NCBI GenBank assembly: GCA_001915385.1
Contig: MNQK01000033.1
Location: 4,972-68,971, forward strand
DNA from: Bacteroidales bacterium 52_46
GTDB taxonomy: Bacteria > Bacteroidota > Bacteroidia > Bacteroidales > Muribaculaceae
Reading direction: 5' to 3'
DNA: 64,000 nucleotides
Positions 27,510 to 35,895 of this stretch are shown here, piece by piece. Both the position numbers and the translations under genes were made by a program. The notes under the pieces were generated by a model. It searched no databases and had not been told where the DNA came from. It was given only the letters and a program-made list of their open reading frames with translations. Numbering within the stretch: position 1 is the first letter of the stretch; every line of letters starts with the position of its first letter.

Positions 27510-28295
27510 ATGGAGAAAGTCAGACCCAAAAAAGCGCTCGGACAGCATTTCCTGACCGATGAGAGTGTGGCGGCGCGCATAGCCGCTACCGTTGATTGCG
27601 AGCCTGCACTTCCGGTGGTGGAGGTGGGTCCCGGTATGGGTATGCTCACCAAATATCTCCTTGAAGCCGGACGCGATGTCACCGTAGTCGAACTTGACGA
27701 CGAGAGCGTGGCATTCCTGCGGCAGAACTATCCCGCGCTCGACGGACGCATTGTCGAGGGCGACTTCCTGCAGCTCGACCTTACCCGCTTCGCCGGCGCC
27801 GACGGACGCCTTTGCGTCATAGGCAACTATCCCTACAACATCTCGTCGCAGATATTCTTCCATATCCTTGACTATAAGGATAATGTGACGCTGTGCTCCG
27901 GCATGCTCCAGCGCGAGGTGGCCGAACGCATTGCTGCCCGCGAAGGTTCGCGTACGCGCGGCATTCTCTCCGTGCTTCTTCAGGCTTGGTACGATATAGA
28001 ATATCTCTTTACCGTAAGCGAGGGTGTGTTCAATCCCCCGCCCAAGGTGAAATCGGGTGTCATCAGGCTGCGGCGCAACGGCGTGACATCGCTCGGATGC
28101 GACGAGCGCCTGTTCAAAACCGTGGTGAAGACCACCTTCGGCCAGCGCCGCAAGACGATACGCAACTCCCTCCGTCCGCTCCTCCCCTCGGGCACACCTC
28201 TCCCCGACCACCCGCTGATGGCTCTCCGCCCCGAACAGCTCTCCGTCGACCAATTCATACAACTGACCAATCTCGTTAGCTCGCTGCGACAATGA
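27510..28295 (+). CDS. rsmA: 16S rRNA dimethyladenosine transferase RsmA (KsgA)
   Basis: RsmA dimethylates A1518 and A1519 of 16S rRNA. The 261-residue product has KKALGQHFLTDESVAARI, the SAM motif VVEVGPGMGMLTKYLL, GDFLQLDL and the catalytic NYPYNISSQIFFHIL. Its C-terminal helices are normal. Its stop overlaps the mgtE start (ATGA), so the two are coupled. Confidence 0.96.
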   Translation: MEKVRPKKALGQHFLTDESVAARIAATVDCEPALPVVEVGPGMGMLTKYLLEAGRDVTVVELDDESVAFLRQNYPALDGRIVEGDFLQLDLTRFAGADGRLCVIGNYPYNISSQIFFHILDYKDNVTLCSGMLQREVAERIAAREGSRTRGILSVLLQAWYDIEYLFTVSEGVFNPPPKVKSGVIRLRRNGVTSLGCDERLFKTVVKTTFGQRRKTIRNSLRPLLPSGTPLPDHPLMALRPEQLSVDQFIQLTNLVSSLRQ

Positions 28296-29650
28296 AAGAA
28301 TTCACCGATCAATATATCGAGGAAATGCGCGACATAATAAGCCGCCACGACGAGGCTGCGGCGCGTACCGAGCTCGAGCAGATGCACCCGGCCGACATTG
28401 CCGAACTGTATCAGGAACTCGACCTTGAAGAGGCGGAATTTCTTTACAATCTTCTTGACGAGGACACACGCGCCGACGTGCTCATGGAGCTCGACGAGGA
28501 GGACCGCCGCAAGCTCCTCTCCAACATGCCTGCCAAGGAGATTGCCACGCAGGTCATCGACCACCTCGACACCGACGAGGCCGTTGACCTTATCCAGGAG
28601 CTTGACGAGGATGACCGCGACGAAATCCTCTCCCACATCAACGACGTGGAGCAGGCCGGCGACATCATCGACCTCCTTAAATATGACGAGGACACCGCCG
28701 GCGGTCTGATGGGCACGGAGATGATTGTGGTCAACGAGAACTGGTCGATGCCCGAGTGTATCAAGCAGATGCGCATGCAGGCCGAGGATATGGACGAAAT
28801 CTACTACGTCTATGTGGTCGACAATGACGACCGCCTCAAGGGTATACTCCCGCTTAAAACGCTCATCACCCACCCCTCGGTATCCAAGATAAAGCATATC
28901 ATGGAGTGCGAACCGGTATCGGTCAAGACCGACACCCCGATTGACGACGTAGCCCTCGACTTCGAGAAATATGACCTTGTGGCTATGCCCGTGGTCGACT
29001 CCATAGGGCGCCTCGTGGGACGTATCACCGTCGACGACGTCATGGACCAGGTGCGCGAATCGTCGGAACGTGACTATCAGCTGGCATCAGGTCTGTCGTC
29101 TGACGTCGACGCATCCGACTCCATCCTCGCGCAGACAAAGGCGCGCATACCGTGGCTGCTCATCGGTATCGTGTCGGGCATACTCGCCTCGCTCATCCTC
29201 ACCGGCTTCGAGGCTCAGCTCCAGGCTGTCACCACGCTCGCCATCTTCATCCCCATCATCGGCGGCACGGGCGGCAATGTCGGCGTGCAGGCGTCGGCCA
29301 TCGTGGTGCAGGGTTTGGCCAACGGCACGCTGGATATCAAGGAGTTCGCCAAGCAGCTTTGGAAGGAGGTGAGGGTAGGACTGCTCAACGCCACAATCAT
29401 CTCCGGCGTGATATTCGTGTACAATCTGATTATGATACCTCACGATTTCGCCGTGACGCTGTCGGTGGCCGTATCGCTGTTCATAGTGGTGATGTTTGCC
29501 ACGCTTTTAGGCACCATAGTGCCCCTGACGCTCGAAAAACTGAAAATCAATCCCGCGCTTGCCACCGGCCCTTTCATCCAGATTTCCAACGACATAGTCG
29601 GCCTCGTAATCTACGTCTTCATCTCCACCTGGTTCCTCTCGATATTCTGA
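28292..29650 (+). CDS. mgtE: Magnesium transporter MgtE
   Basis: MgtE is an inner-membrane Mg2+ channel gated by cytosolic Mg2+. The 452-residue product has the acidic N-domain of helical repeats (MHPADIAELYQELDLEEAEF onward), two CBS domains (about residues 135-255), and a C-terminal membrane domain of about five TMs starting IPWLLIGIVSGILASLI. The conserved PIIGGTGGNVGVQASAI segment lies in the pore region. Length is typical. It is coupled to rsmA by a four-base overlap. Confidence 0.95.
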   Translation: MKEFTDQYIEEMRDIISRHDEAAARTELEQMHPADIAELYQELDLEEAEFLYNLLDEDTRADVLMELDEEDRRKLLSNMPAKEIATQVIDHLDTDEAVDLIQELDEDDRDEILSHINDVEQAGDIIDLLKYDEDTAGGLMGTEMIVVNENWSMPECIKQMRMQAEDMDEIYYVYVVDNDDRLKGILPLKTLITHPSVSKIKHIMECEPVSVKTDTPIDDVALDFEKYDLVAMPVVDSIGRLVGRITVDDVMDQVRESSERDYQLASGLSSDVDASDSILAQTKARIPWLLIGIVSGILASLILTGFEAQLQAVTTLAIFIPIIGGTGGNVGVQASAIVVQGLANGTLDIKEFAKQLWKEVRVGLLNATIISGVIFVYNLIMIPHDFAVTLSVAVSLFIVVMFATLLGTIVPLTLEKLKINPALATGPFIQISNDIVGLVIYVFISTWFLSIF

Positions 29651-29745
29651 ACCGGACATGTCTGACAAGTCTGACCGGTTGGACTCGTCGGACACACAAT
29701 CGGATTTGTATAGACGCTATTATCGCTTTTTATTTAAGCTGAGCT

Positions 29746-29844
29746 GAGTGGGGCGGGGGCGTCTCGCCCCCGTGGTAACTTTCAGTGTACGTAGTGACTT
29801 TCAGTGTATAATAATACCACGAGGGCGAGACGCCCTCGCTCCAC
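29746..29844. repeat. GGGGGCGTCTCGCCCCC / GAGGGCGAGACGCCCTC inverted element
   Basis: The left hairpin (29750-29772) and right hairpin (29820-29843) are near-inverted copies around a middle containing the direct repeat TTTCAGTGTA. Related elements are at 24942 and 34681. Confidence 0.75.
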
Positions 29845-29868
29845 TCTATGCTTCCGTGTCATTGGGTG

Positions 29869-30336
29869 TTATTGTTTGAGCGGGGCTTGGGAGTGGTAGC
29901 CGGGGATGTTGCGGAAGGAGAGGGTGGCGGTGCGGTTGGTGGCTTCTGATTCGTAGCGGAGCCAGTAGCGGTCGGCGTTGAGGAAATCGAGGCTGAACAG
30001 GGCGGTGTCAATCGGTCCGTCGCCGTAGCGCCCTTCGGTCAGACGTTCGTAGACCGTTATATTGTTGCCTCGCACTACTATTTTTGCGCTGACGGCGCCC
30101 GATGCGTCGACCCCTTCGATGCCTGTGCGCCGCAGCCACACGCAGCCGCTGTCGTCGCAATCGATACTGACGGCAGGCTCTTTCTCATCATCACTATTGT
30201 CCTCGCGCGACAATGCGCCGCCGAGGAGATATTCGCTTGCTTCCTTCGTGGTGTTCGGCTTGGCGAGAAACGCCACTATCGCCGCCGCCACGAGAAACAA
30301 AATCACGTAAAACTCTGTTGTGTGAAAAAAACTCAT
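29869..30336 (-). CDS. Small membrane-anchored protein, unknown function
   Basis: The 155-residue product starts at the ATG at 30336 (MSFFHTTEFYVILFLVAAAI), with one N-terminal TM (residues about 8-26). A soluble domain follows that includes SIDCDDSGCVWLRRTGIEGV and IVVRGNNITVYERL. I do not recognise the family by name. A TTG start at 30342 also exists, but the promoter box on this strand (30340-30347) overlaps it. The gene is divergent from the M28 peptidase, 44 bases apart. Confidence 0.7.
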   Translation of the reverse strand: MSFFHTTEFYVILFLVAAAIVAFLAKPNTTKEASEYLLGGALSREDNSDDEKEPAVSIDCDDSGCVWLRRTGIEGVDASGAVSAKIVVRGNNITVYERLTEGRYGDGPIDTALFSLDFLNADRYWLRYESEATNRTATLSFRNIPGYHSQAPLKQ

Positions 30337-30339
30337 ACA

Positions 30340-30347
30340 CAAATATA
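30340..30347 (-). promoter_or_regulatory. -7 box abutting the start of the minus-strand gene
   Basis: On the minus strand the bases read TATATTTG then TGT and the ATG at 30336. With so short a spacing the mRNA would have almost no leader. Confidence 0.5.
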
Positions 30348-30368
30348 CGACTTTCGCTCAAATTTGTG

Positions 30369-30376
30369 TAAATTTG
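30369..30376 (+). promoter_or_regulatory. -7 box abutting the M28 peptidase start
   Basis: TAAATTTG is followed by GGGT and the ATG at 30381, implying a leaderless or nearly leaderless transcript. Confidence 0.5.
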
Positions 30377-30380
30377 GGGT

Positions 30381-31373
30381 ATGAAACATCTCTTTTTGAC
30401 TTCGATATTGGCCGTCGGTGCCCTTATGGCATCGGCCTGCGGCAACAAATCGGCCGACAGGCAGGCTGACCCCGCGCAGGATACTGTCGCCCCGCGGCAG
30501 GCCGTGCTCGACGTGATGGCCGACGCCGATTCGGTGTATGTCCGCGTGGCCGAGCAGGTGGCATTCGGGCCCCGTGTGCCCGGCACTCCGGGGCACAGCC
30601 GTTGCGTCGACTACATAATGCGCCGGCTGAAGGATGCAGGTGCCGACGTGACGGTGCAGGATACCATTTTCGCGCCCGCAGGGAGCGCCATGAAGCCGCA
30701 GCGGGTGCGCAACATCATCGGTCGTTTCAACGCCGGAGCGCCGCGCCACGTGCTGCTCTTGGCGCATTACGACACGCGTCCATGGGCCGACCAGGAGGCG
30801 GACTCCACCCTCCACCGCACCCCTATCGACGGCGCCAATGACGGCGCGAGCGGCGTGGGCGTGCTCCTTGAGATTGCGCGCCTGATGAACCGTCTCCCCA
30901 AGGATGTCGAGGTCGAGATGCTCTTTGTCGACGCCGAGGACGCCGGCACCTACGACGATGATTTCTCCTGGTGCATTGGTTCGCAGGCATGGGCCGACGC
31001 TTTCGACCCCACCTCACGCCGTGTACCCGAATACGCCATTCTGCTCGATATGGTGGGTGCACGCGACGCACGTTTCCACCGCGAGTATTTTTCCGACCGC
31101 TACGCCCGCAATGTCAACAACTTAGTGTGGGATGCCGCACGCCGCGCAGGCTACGGCGAGCGTTTCCCCGATGCTCCCGGCGGCGCTCTCAACGACGACC
31201 ACATACACATCATGCGCGTAGGCATTCCCGCCGTGGATATTGTGGAGTCGGCCAACCCGTCGACAGGCTCGTTCAACCCTACATGGCATACACTTGACGA
31301 CAATCTCGACAACATCGACCCCGCCACACTCAAGATGGTGGGCGATGTAGTCATCAATACCATATTCAAATAA
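30381..31373 (+). CDS. M28-family lipoprotein, glutaminyl-peptide cyclotransferase-like
   Basis: The 330-residue product has a lipoprotein signal (MKHLFLTSILAVGALMASAC, Cys20) without acidic residues right after the Cys, so it probably faces the periplasm. Its fold is the M28 peptidase/glutaminyl cyclase type. Candidate zinc ligands are His129-Asp131 region (LLLAHYDTRPWAD), Asp154 (GANDGASGVG) and Glu186 (FVDAEDAG), with a late His in LNDDHIHIMRVGIP. Such proteins in Bacteroidetes are annotated as glutaminyl-peptide cyclotransferases, forming N-terminal pyroglutamate on exported proteins. sufE begins 4 bases after its stop. Confidence 0.88.
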   Translation: MKHLFLTSILAVGALMASACGNKSADRQADPAQDTVAPRQAVLDVMADADSVYVRVAEQVAFGPRVPGTPGHSRCVDYIMRRLKDAGADVTVQDTIFAPAGSAMKPQRVRNIIGRFNAGAPRHVLLLAHYDTRPWADQEADSTLHRTPIDGANDGASGVGVLLEIARLMNRLPKDVEVEMLFVDAEDAGTYDDDFSWCIGSQAWADAFDPTSRRVPEYAILLDMVGARDARFHREYFSDRYARNVNNLVWDAARRAGYGERFPDAPGGALNDDHIHIMRVGIPAVDIVESANPSTGSFNPTWHTLDDNLDNIDPATLKMVGDVVINTIFK

Positions 31374-31377
31374 CATC

Positions 31378-31812
31378 ATGACAATCAACGATAAACAGGA
31401 AGAGCTCATAGCTGAGTTCGCCGACATAGACGACTGGATGGATCGCTATGCCTATATTATCGACTTAGGCAACGCGCTCCCCCCCATCGACGAGAAATAC
31501 AAGACCCCCGAACACCTTATCGAGGGGTGTCAGAGCCGCGTGTGGCTCAATGCCGAATACCGCGACGGAAAGGTGTATTATACCGCCGATTCCGACGCCA
31601 TCATAGTCAAAGGCATCATCTCGATGCTCATCGACGTGCTTTCCGGCCATACACCGCAGGAAATCCTTGACAGCGACCTCCATTTCATCGACGCCATAGG
31701 TCTGTCGACCCACCTGTCGCCCACCCGAAGCAACGGCCTGCTCGCCATGGTGAAGCAGATGCGCCTCTACGCCCTCGCCTTCAAGCAGCTCAACCCCGAC
31801 CCGTTGAAATAA
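31378..31812 (+). CDS. sufE: SufE-family cysteine desulfuration protein
   Basis: SufE accepts persulfide sulfur from a SufS desulfurase for iron-sulfur cluster assembly. The 144-residue product has the family core YKTPEHLIEGCQSRVWLNAE, with the acceptor Cys51, and GIISMLIDVLSGHTPQEIL. Length is standard. It is four bases behind the M28 gene and likely cotranscribed. Confidence 0.94.
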   Translation: MTINDKQEELIAEFADIDDWMDRYAYIIDLGNALPPIDEKYKTPEHLIEGCQSRVWLNAEYRDGKVYYTADSDAIIVKGIISMLIDVLSGHTPQEILDSDLHFIDAIGLSTHLSPTRSNGLLAMVKQMRLYALAFKQLNPDPLK

Positions 31813-31854
31813 AATGCAATGGGTGGTATAACTCAAAACATACGAACGTGTAGG

Positions 31855-31872
31855 GACGCGATTCATCGCGTC
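31855..31872. repeat. Short GACGCGATTCATCGCGTC palindrome
   Basis: Preceded by GTAGG, as in other members of this family. It lies after sufE and before the CCGCGG element. Confidence 0.5.
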
Positions 31873-31913
31873 AGCATCCCGATGACGGTATTACCCATAT
31901 CGGGCGCAAAGTT

Positions 31914-32020
31914 GCTGCAAAATTAAGACCGCGGTTAAAAACCGCGGCCACTATCGGTTCAATTAGCAGACCGCATGCGTAGTAGCCGCGGTTTTTAACC
32001 GCGGAGGTTGTAATTTCGCA
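31914..32020. repeat. CCGCGGTTAAAAACCGCGG-family palindromic element before mutS
   Basis: CCGCGGTTAAAAACCGCGG (31929-31947) is inverted at 31986-32004, and the flanks CTGCAAAATTA and TAATTTCGCAG also pair. It is a relative of the element at 24991-25113. Confidence 0.75.
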
Positions 32021-32066
32021 GTGAGTGTCCCTACAGCAAATCAAACCAATACAAAAACAACAAGGC

Positions 32067-34679
32067 ATGGCAAAGAAAATTGTCGAGACACCTTTGATGA
32101 AACAGTATATCGAGATGAAACAGCGTCATCCCGACGCGATATTGCTGTTTCGTGTGGGTGACTTCTACGAGACATTCTCCGACGATGCCATCACGGCGTC
32201 GGAAATACTCGGCATAACGCTGACGCGGCGCGCCAACGGCGTGGCCCAGTCGGTGGAGCTTGCCGGATTTCCCCACCACGCTCTCGACACATACCTCCCC
32301 AAGCTCGTGCGCGCCGGCAAACGTGTGGCTATCTGCGAACAGCTCGAGGACCCCAAGCTCACCAAGAAGCTCGTGAAGAGGGGCATAACCGAGCTTGTCA
32401 CCCCCGGTGTGTCAATCAGCGACAACCTGCTTGAAAACCGCGAGAACAATTTCCTCGCCGCCGTGCATTTCGGCAAACAGGCCACCGGCGTGTCGTTTCT
32501 CGACATATCCACCGGCGAATTCCTTACCGCCGAAGGGTCGGACGACTATATCGGCAAACTGCTGTCGAATTTCGCCCCGAAGGAGGTGCTCGTGGAGCGC
32601 GAATGCCGCGCCCGCCTCGAGTCGGCTTTCAACGGCCGTTACCTCGCCATGGAGCTTGACGACTGGGTGTTTACCCTCGAGAGCGCCAAAGACCGCCTGC
32701 TCAAGCACTTCGAGACGGCGAGCCTCAAGGGGTTCGGCATTCAATCGATGCCGTCGGCCATCGTGGCGTCGGGCGCCATCCTGCATTACCTCGACATCAC
32801 CCAGCATACCCGCATATCGCATATCACCTCCATATCGCGCATCGACGAGGAGCGCTACGTGCGCCTCGACCGGTTCACGGTGCGCAATCTCGAGCTCGTG
32901 CAGAGCCTCGGCGAGGACGGCAAGAGCCTGCTCGACGTCATCGACCGCACGGTCAGCCCGATGGGTGCCCGTCTGCTGCGCCGATGGCTGCTGTTCCCGC
33001 TTAAGGACGTGACGGCCATCAACGCCCGTCTCGACATCGTGGAGTATTTCTTCCGCGACACAGAGATGCGCGACGAGCTTGCGCGTCAGCTTTCGGTGGT
33101 GGGCGACCTCGAGCGCCTTATCTCGAAAGTGGCCGTAGGACGTATCTCGCCCCGCGAGGTGGTGCAGCTGCGCAATTCGGCCTCGGCCATCGAGCCTGTG
33201 AGGCGTCTATGCATGGAGAGCGACCTGCCCGCGCTCCACACCATAGGTGAGCAGCTCAATCCCTGCCGCGGCATGATCGACCGCATCAGCGCCGAGATTG
33301 TCGACGACGCCCCCGCTGCCCTCAACCGCGGCGCGGTGGTGCGCTCAGGCGTCGATACCGAGCTCGACGAGCTCCGCGACATCGCCTACCGCGGGAAGGA
33401 CTATCTGGCGCAGATACAGCAGCGCGAGAGCGAGGCCACCGGCATAGCGTCGCTCAAAATCGGCTTCAACAACGTGTTCGGCTACTATATCGAGGTCACC
33501 AACACCCATAAGGACAAGGTGCCTGAGGAGTGGGTGCGCAAACAGACTCTCGTCAACGCCGAGCGCTATATCACCCCCGAACTGAAGGAATACGAGGAGA
33601 AAATACTCACCGCCCAGGAGCGTATAGCCGTCATAGAGACGCGCATATACAACGCCTTAGTGTCGTGGCTCAACGAATATGTCGCCGCCGTGCAGCTCGA
33701 CTGCACGCTGCTGGCACGCCTCGACTGCCTGCTCGGATTCAGCCGCGCCGCCCTCGACAACCGCTACAACCGCCCCGTGGTCAACGACTCCCTGTCGCTC
33801 GAGATGACCGGCGGACGCCACCCCGTCATCGAGAAGGAGCTGCCTCCGGGACAGCCTTACATATCCAACAGCGTCAGCCTCGCCAACGACGGCACGCAGG
33901 TGATGATGATAACGGGTCCGAATATGTCCGGTAAATCGGCTCTCCTGCGTTCCGTGGCTCTCAACGTACTGCTTGCCCAGATGGGGTCGTTTGTCGCGGC
34001 AGAGAGCATGAAAACGGGCATTGTCGACAAGATTTTCACCCGCGTGGGCGCTTCCGACAACATTTCGCTCGGCGAATCGACATTCATGGTGGAGATGAAC
34101 GAGGCGGCTTCCATACTCAACAACATGTCGCAGCGGTCGCTGATACTCTTCGACGAACTCGGCCGCGGCACGTCGACTTACGACGGCATATCCATAGCGT
34201 GGGCCATCGTGGAGCATATCCACGAGTCGGCCATGCAGCCCAAGACGCTCTTTGCCACCCACTACCACGAGCTCAACGAGATGGAGCGGCAGTTTCCCCG
34301 CGTGGTCAACTACAACGTATCGGTAAAGGAGATTGACGGCAAGGTGGTGTTCCTGCGCAAACTGGCGCGCGGTGGCTCGGAGCACAGCTTCGGTATACAT
34401 GTGGCCAAGCTTGCCGGCATGCCGGCATCGATAGTGCGCCGCGCCTCGGAGGTGCTCCGCCATCTCGAGGAAGCCAACCGCCGTGACGGTCTCGCGCCGG
34501 AAAAGCAGCTCGCCACGCTCGAGGCGCCCGCAGGGATGCAGCTGTCGTTCTTCCAGCTCGACGACCCGTTGCTGGCACAGGTACGCGACGCCATCGCCGG
34601 CCTCGACATCAACCGCCTGACGCCGATGGATGCCCTCAACAAGCTCAACGACATCCAGCAGATGATAACAGGAAAGTGA
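32067..34679 (+). CDS. mutS: DNA mismatch repair protein MutS
   Basis: MutS recognises mismatches and recruits MutL. From the ATG at 32067 the 870-residue product begins MAKKIVETPLMKQYIEMKQR and has the mismatch-binding FRVGDFYETF. Clamp and lever domains follow, then the ATPase: Walker A GPNMSGKS near residues 616-623, STFMVEMNEAA, Walker B LILFDELGRGTST and ATHYHEL. Length is as expected for MutS1. An upstream in-frame start at 32025 lies in the palindromic region and is less likely. Confidence 0.96.
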   Translation: MAKKIVETPLMKQYIEMKQRHPDAILLFRVGDFYETFSDDAITASEILGITLTRRANGVAQSVELAGFPHHALDTYLPKLVRAGKRVAICEQLEDPKLTKKLVKRGITELVTPGVSISDNLLENRENNFLAAVHFGKQATGVSFLDISTGEFLTAEGSDDYIGKLLSNFAPKEVLVERECRARLESAFNGRYLAMELDDWVFTLESAKDRLLKHFETASLKGFGIQSMPSAIVASGAILHYLDITQHTRISHITSISRIDEERYVRLDRFTVRNLELVQSLGEDGKSLLDVIDRTVSPMGARLLRRWLLFPLKDVTAINARLDIVEYFFRDTEMRDELARQLSVVGDLERLISKVAVGRISPREVVQLRNSASAIEPVRRLCMESDLPALHTIGEQLNPCRGMIDRISAEIVDDAPAALNRGAVVRSGVDTELDELRDIAYRGKDYLAQIQQRESEATGIASLKIGFNNVFGYYIEVTNTHKDKVPEEWVRKQTLVNAERYITPELKEYEEKILTAQERIAVIETRIYNALVSWLNEYVAAVQLDCTLLARLDCLLGFSRAALDNRYNRPVVNDSLSLEMTGGRHPVIEKELPPGQPYISNSVSLANDGTQVMMITGPNMSGKSALLRSVALNVLLAQMGSFVAAESMKTGIVDKIFTRVGASDNISLGESTFMVEMNEAASILNNMSQRSLILFDELGRGTSTYDGISIAWAIVEHIHESAMQPKTLFATHYHELNEMERQFPRVVNYNVSVKEIDGKVVFLRKLARGGSEHSFGIHVAKLAGMPASIVRRASEVLRHLEEANRRDGLAPEKQLATLEAPAGMQLSFFQLDDPLLAQVRDAIAGLDINRLTPMDALNKLNDIQQMITGK

Positions 34680-34680
34680 C

Positions 34681-34757
34681 AGGAGCGGGGGCGTCCCGCC
34701 CCCGTGGTATTTCATTAACCACAAACGTTCCTACGGGGGCGGGACGCCCCCGCTCCA
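34681..34757. repeat. GCGGGGGCGTCCCGCCCCCG inverted element
   Basis: Arms at about 34683-34706 and 34733-34756 are inverted, each with its own hairpin, around ACCACAAACGTTCC. It follows mutS directly and could also serve as a terminator. Confidence 0.8.
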
Positions 34758-34856
34758 TTCAATATTGAATCGCATCCCTGTCGGCGCGTTAACTTTTTGG
34801 CACAGTTTTTGTTCTATCTCATAGAGACTTGTTTACAAACATCAAATATAATAATT

Positions 34857-35477
34857 ATGGAAAAAATCAAACCCGGCAAATATGTCGAAATCACTTACGA
34901 TTTGTATCAGATAAATCCCGACGGCAGCGAGAAACTCGTACATCAGGTTGACCCCGAAGACCCCGAAAAGTTTGTTTTCGGCGTGACCCGCGGCATGATA
35001 GAACCTCTCGAAGCCGCTCTCGACGGTCTCGAAGCCGGCGGCAAATATGACGTCAAGGTAAAGGCCGGTGAGGCTTTCGGTCCCTACGACCCCGAGCAGA
35101 TTGTCACTCTGGAGAAAGACATCTTCATGGTCGACGGCAAATTTGACGCCGAGATGGTCAAGCCGGGCGCTCTCGTGCCTATGATGACCGCCGACGGTTT
35201 CCGTATCAACGGTCTCGTCAAGGATGTGACCGACACTCAGGTAGTCATGGACTTCAACCATCCGCTCGCCGGAAAGGACGTGCGTTTCAAGGGTGAGGTG
35301 AAGACCGTACGCGACGCTACACCCGAGGAACTTCAGCCCGCCCACGGTTGCGGTTGCGGCTGTCACGACCACGGATGCAGCGACGACGCATGCGGATGCG
35401 GCGACCATGACTGCGGCGACGACTGCGGCTGCACCCACGGCCACCACTGCAGCGACGATGCCTGCGGCTGCCACTGA
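34857..35477 (+). CDS. slyD: FKBP-type peptidyl-prolyl isomerase, SlyD-like, with metal-binding tail
   Basis: The 206-residue product begins MEKIKPGKYVEITYDLYQI. It has an FKBP fold (FVFGVTRGMIEPLEAALDGL) split by an insert-in-flap domain (about residues 70-130), typical of SlyD. The last 45 residues or so form a tail with about a dozen Cys plus many His and Asp (AHGCGCGCHDHGCSDDACGC and similar). In SlyD such tails bind nickel or zinc, and that metal role is inferred here. The in-frame start at 34797 lacks the natural N-terminus and is rejected. It is the last core gene before the AT-rich island. Confidence 0.92.
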   Translation: MEKIKPGKYVEITYDLYQINPDGSEKLVHQVDPEDPEKFVFGVTRGMIEPLEAALDGLEAGGKYDVKVKAGEAFGPYDPEQIVTLEKDIFMVDGKFDAEMVKPGALVPMMTADGFRINGLVKDVTDTQVVMDFNHPLAGKDVRFKGEVKTVRDATPEELQPAHGCGCGCHDHGCSDDACGCGDHDCGDDCGCTHGHHCSDDACGCH

Positions 35478-35507
35478 TACCGTCGCATACGCGTACAGAT
35501 AAGTTCA

Positions 35508-35579
35508 AACAGGAGCACAGGAGCCCTGACAAAAAGTACAGATAATTGTGCTATTGTCATCGCCTCCTGTGCTCCTGTT
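35508..35579. repeat. Long-armed inverted repeat after slyD
   Basis: CAGGAGCACAGGAG (35510-35523) pairs perfectly with CTCCTGTGCTCCTG (35564-35577) across a 40-base middle. It may end slyD transcription. Confidence 0.7.
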
Positions 35580-35699
35580 GGTCTATAAATACGTCAATCG
35601 CATCACCAACATCTCGGAAATTCGCTCGTTCTGTGACTTTTCTTATATATCCTATAATCAGGCTCTTATCGGCGCAAATATACAGCTCTATCCCCGAAA

Positions 35700-35790
35700 A
35701 ACTGCGTTTTCCATAATTTTTTCACCCCATTTTACTGCGTTTTCCTATAAAAATACCCCCTCAAAAAACGGCGTTTTCCGTATTAAAGAT
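35700..35790. repeat. Three CTGCGTTTTCC-like short repeats
   Basis: ACTGCGTTTTCCAT, ACTGCGTTTTCCTAT and ACGGCGTTTTCCGTAT occur within 90 bases of AT-rich noncoding sequence before the structured RNA. No gene is visible here. Confidence 0.55.
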
Positions 35791-35884
35791 AAATCTGTGC
35801 CAAATTTTATTGTAGAATGAATAAGGAAATTTTATTAGGGCAAATTTTTATATTTTAAATAAATAATATTTTAAAATAAATATG

Positions 35885-35892
35885 TAAATTTG
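35885..35892 (+). promoter_or_regulatory. -7 box for the structured RNA
   Basis: TAAATTTG matches TAnnTTTG and places a transcript start near 35898. Confidence 0.6.
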
Positions 35893-35895
35893 TCG

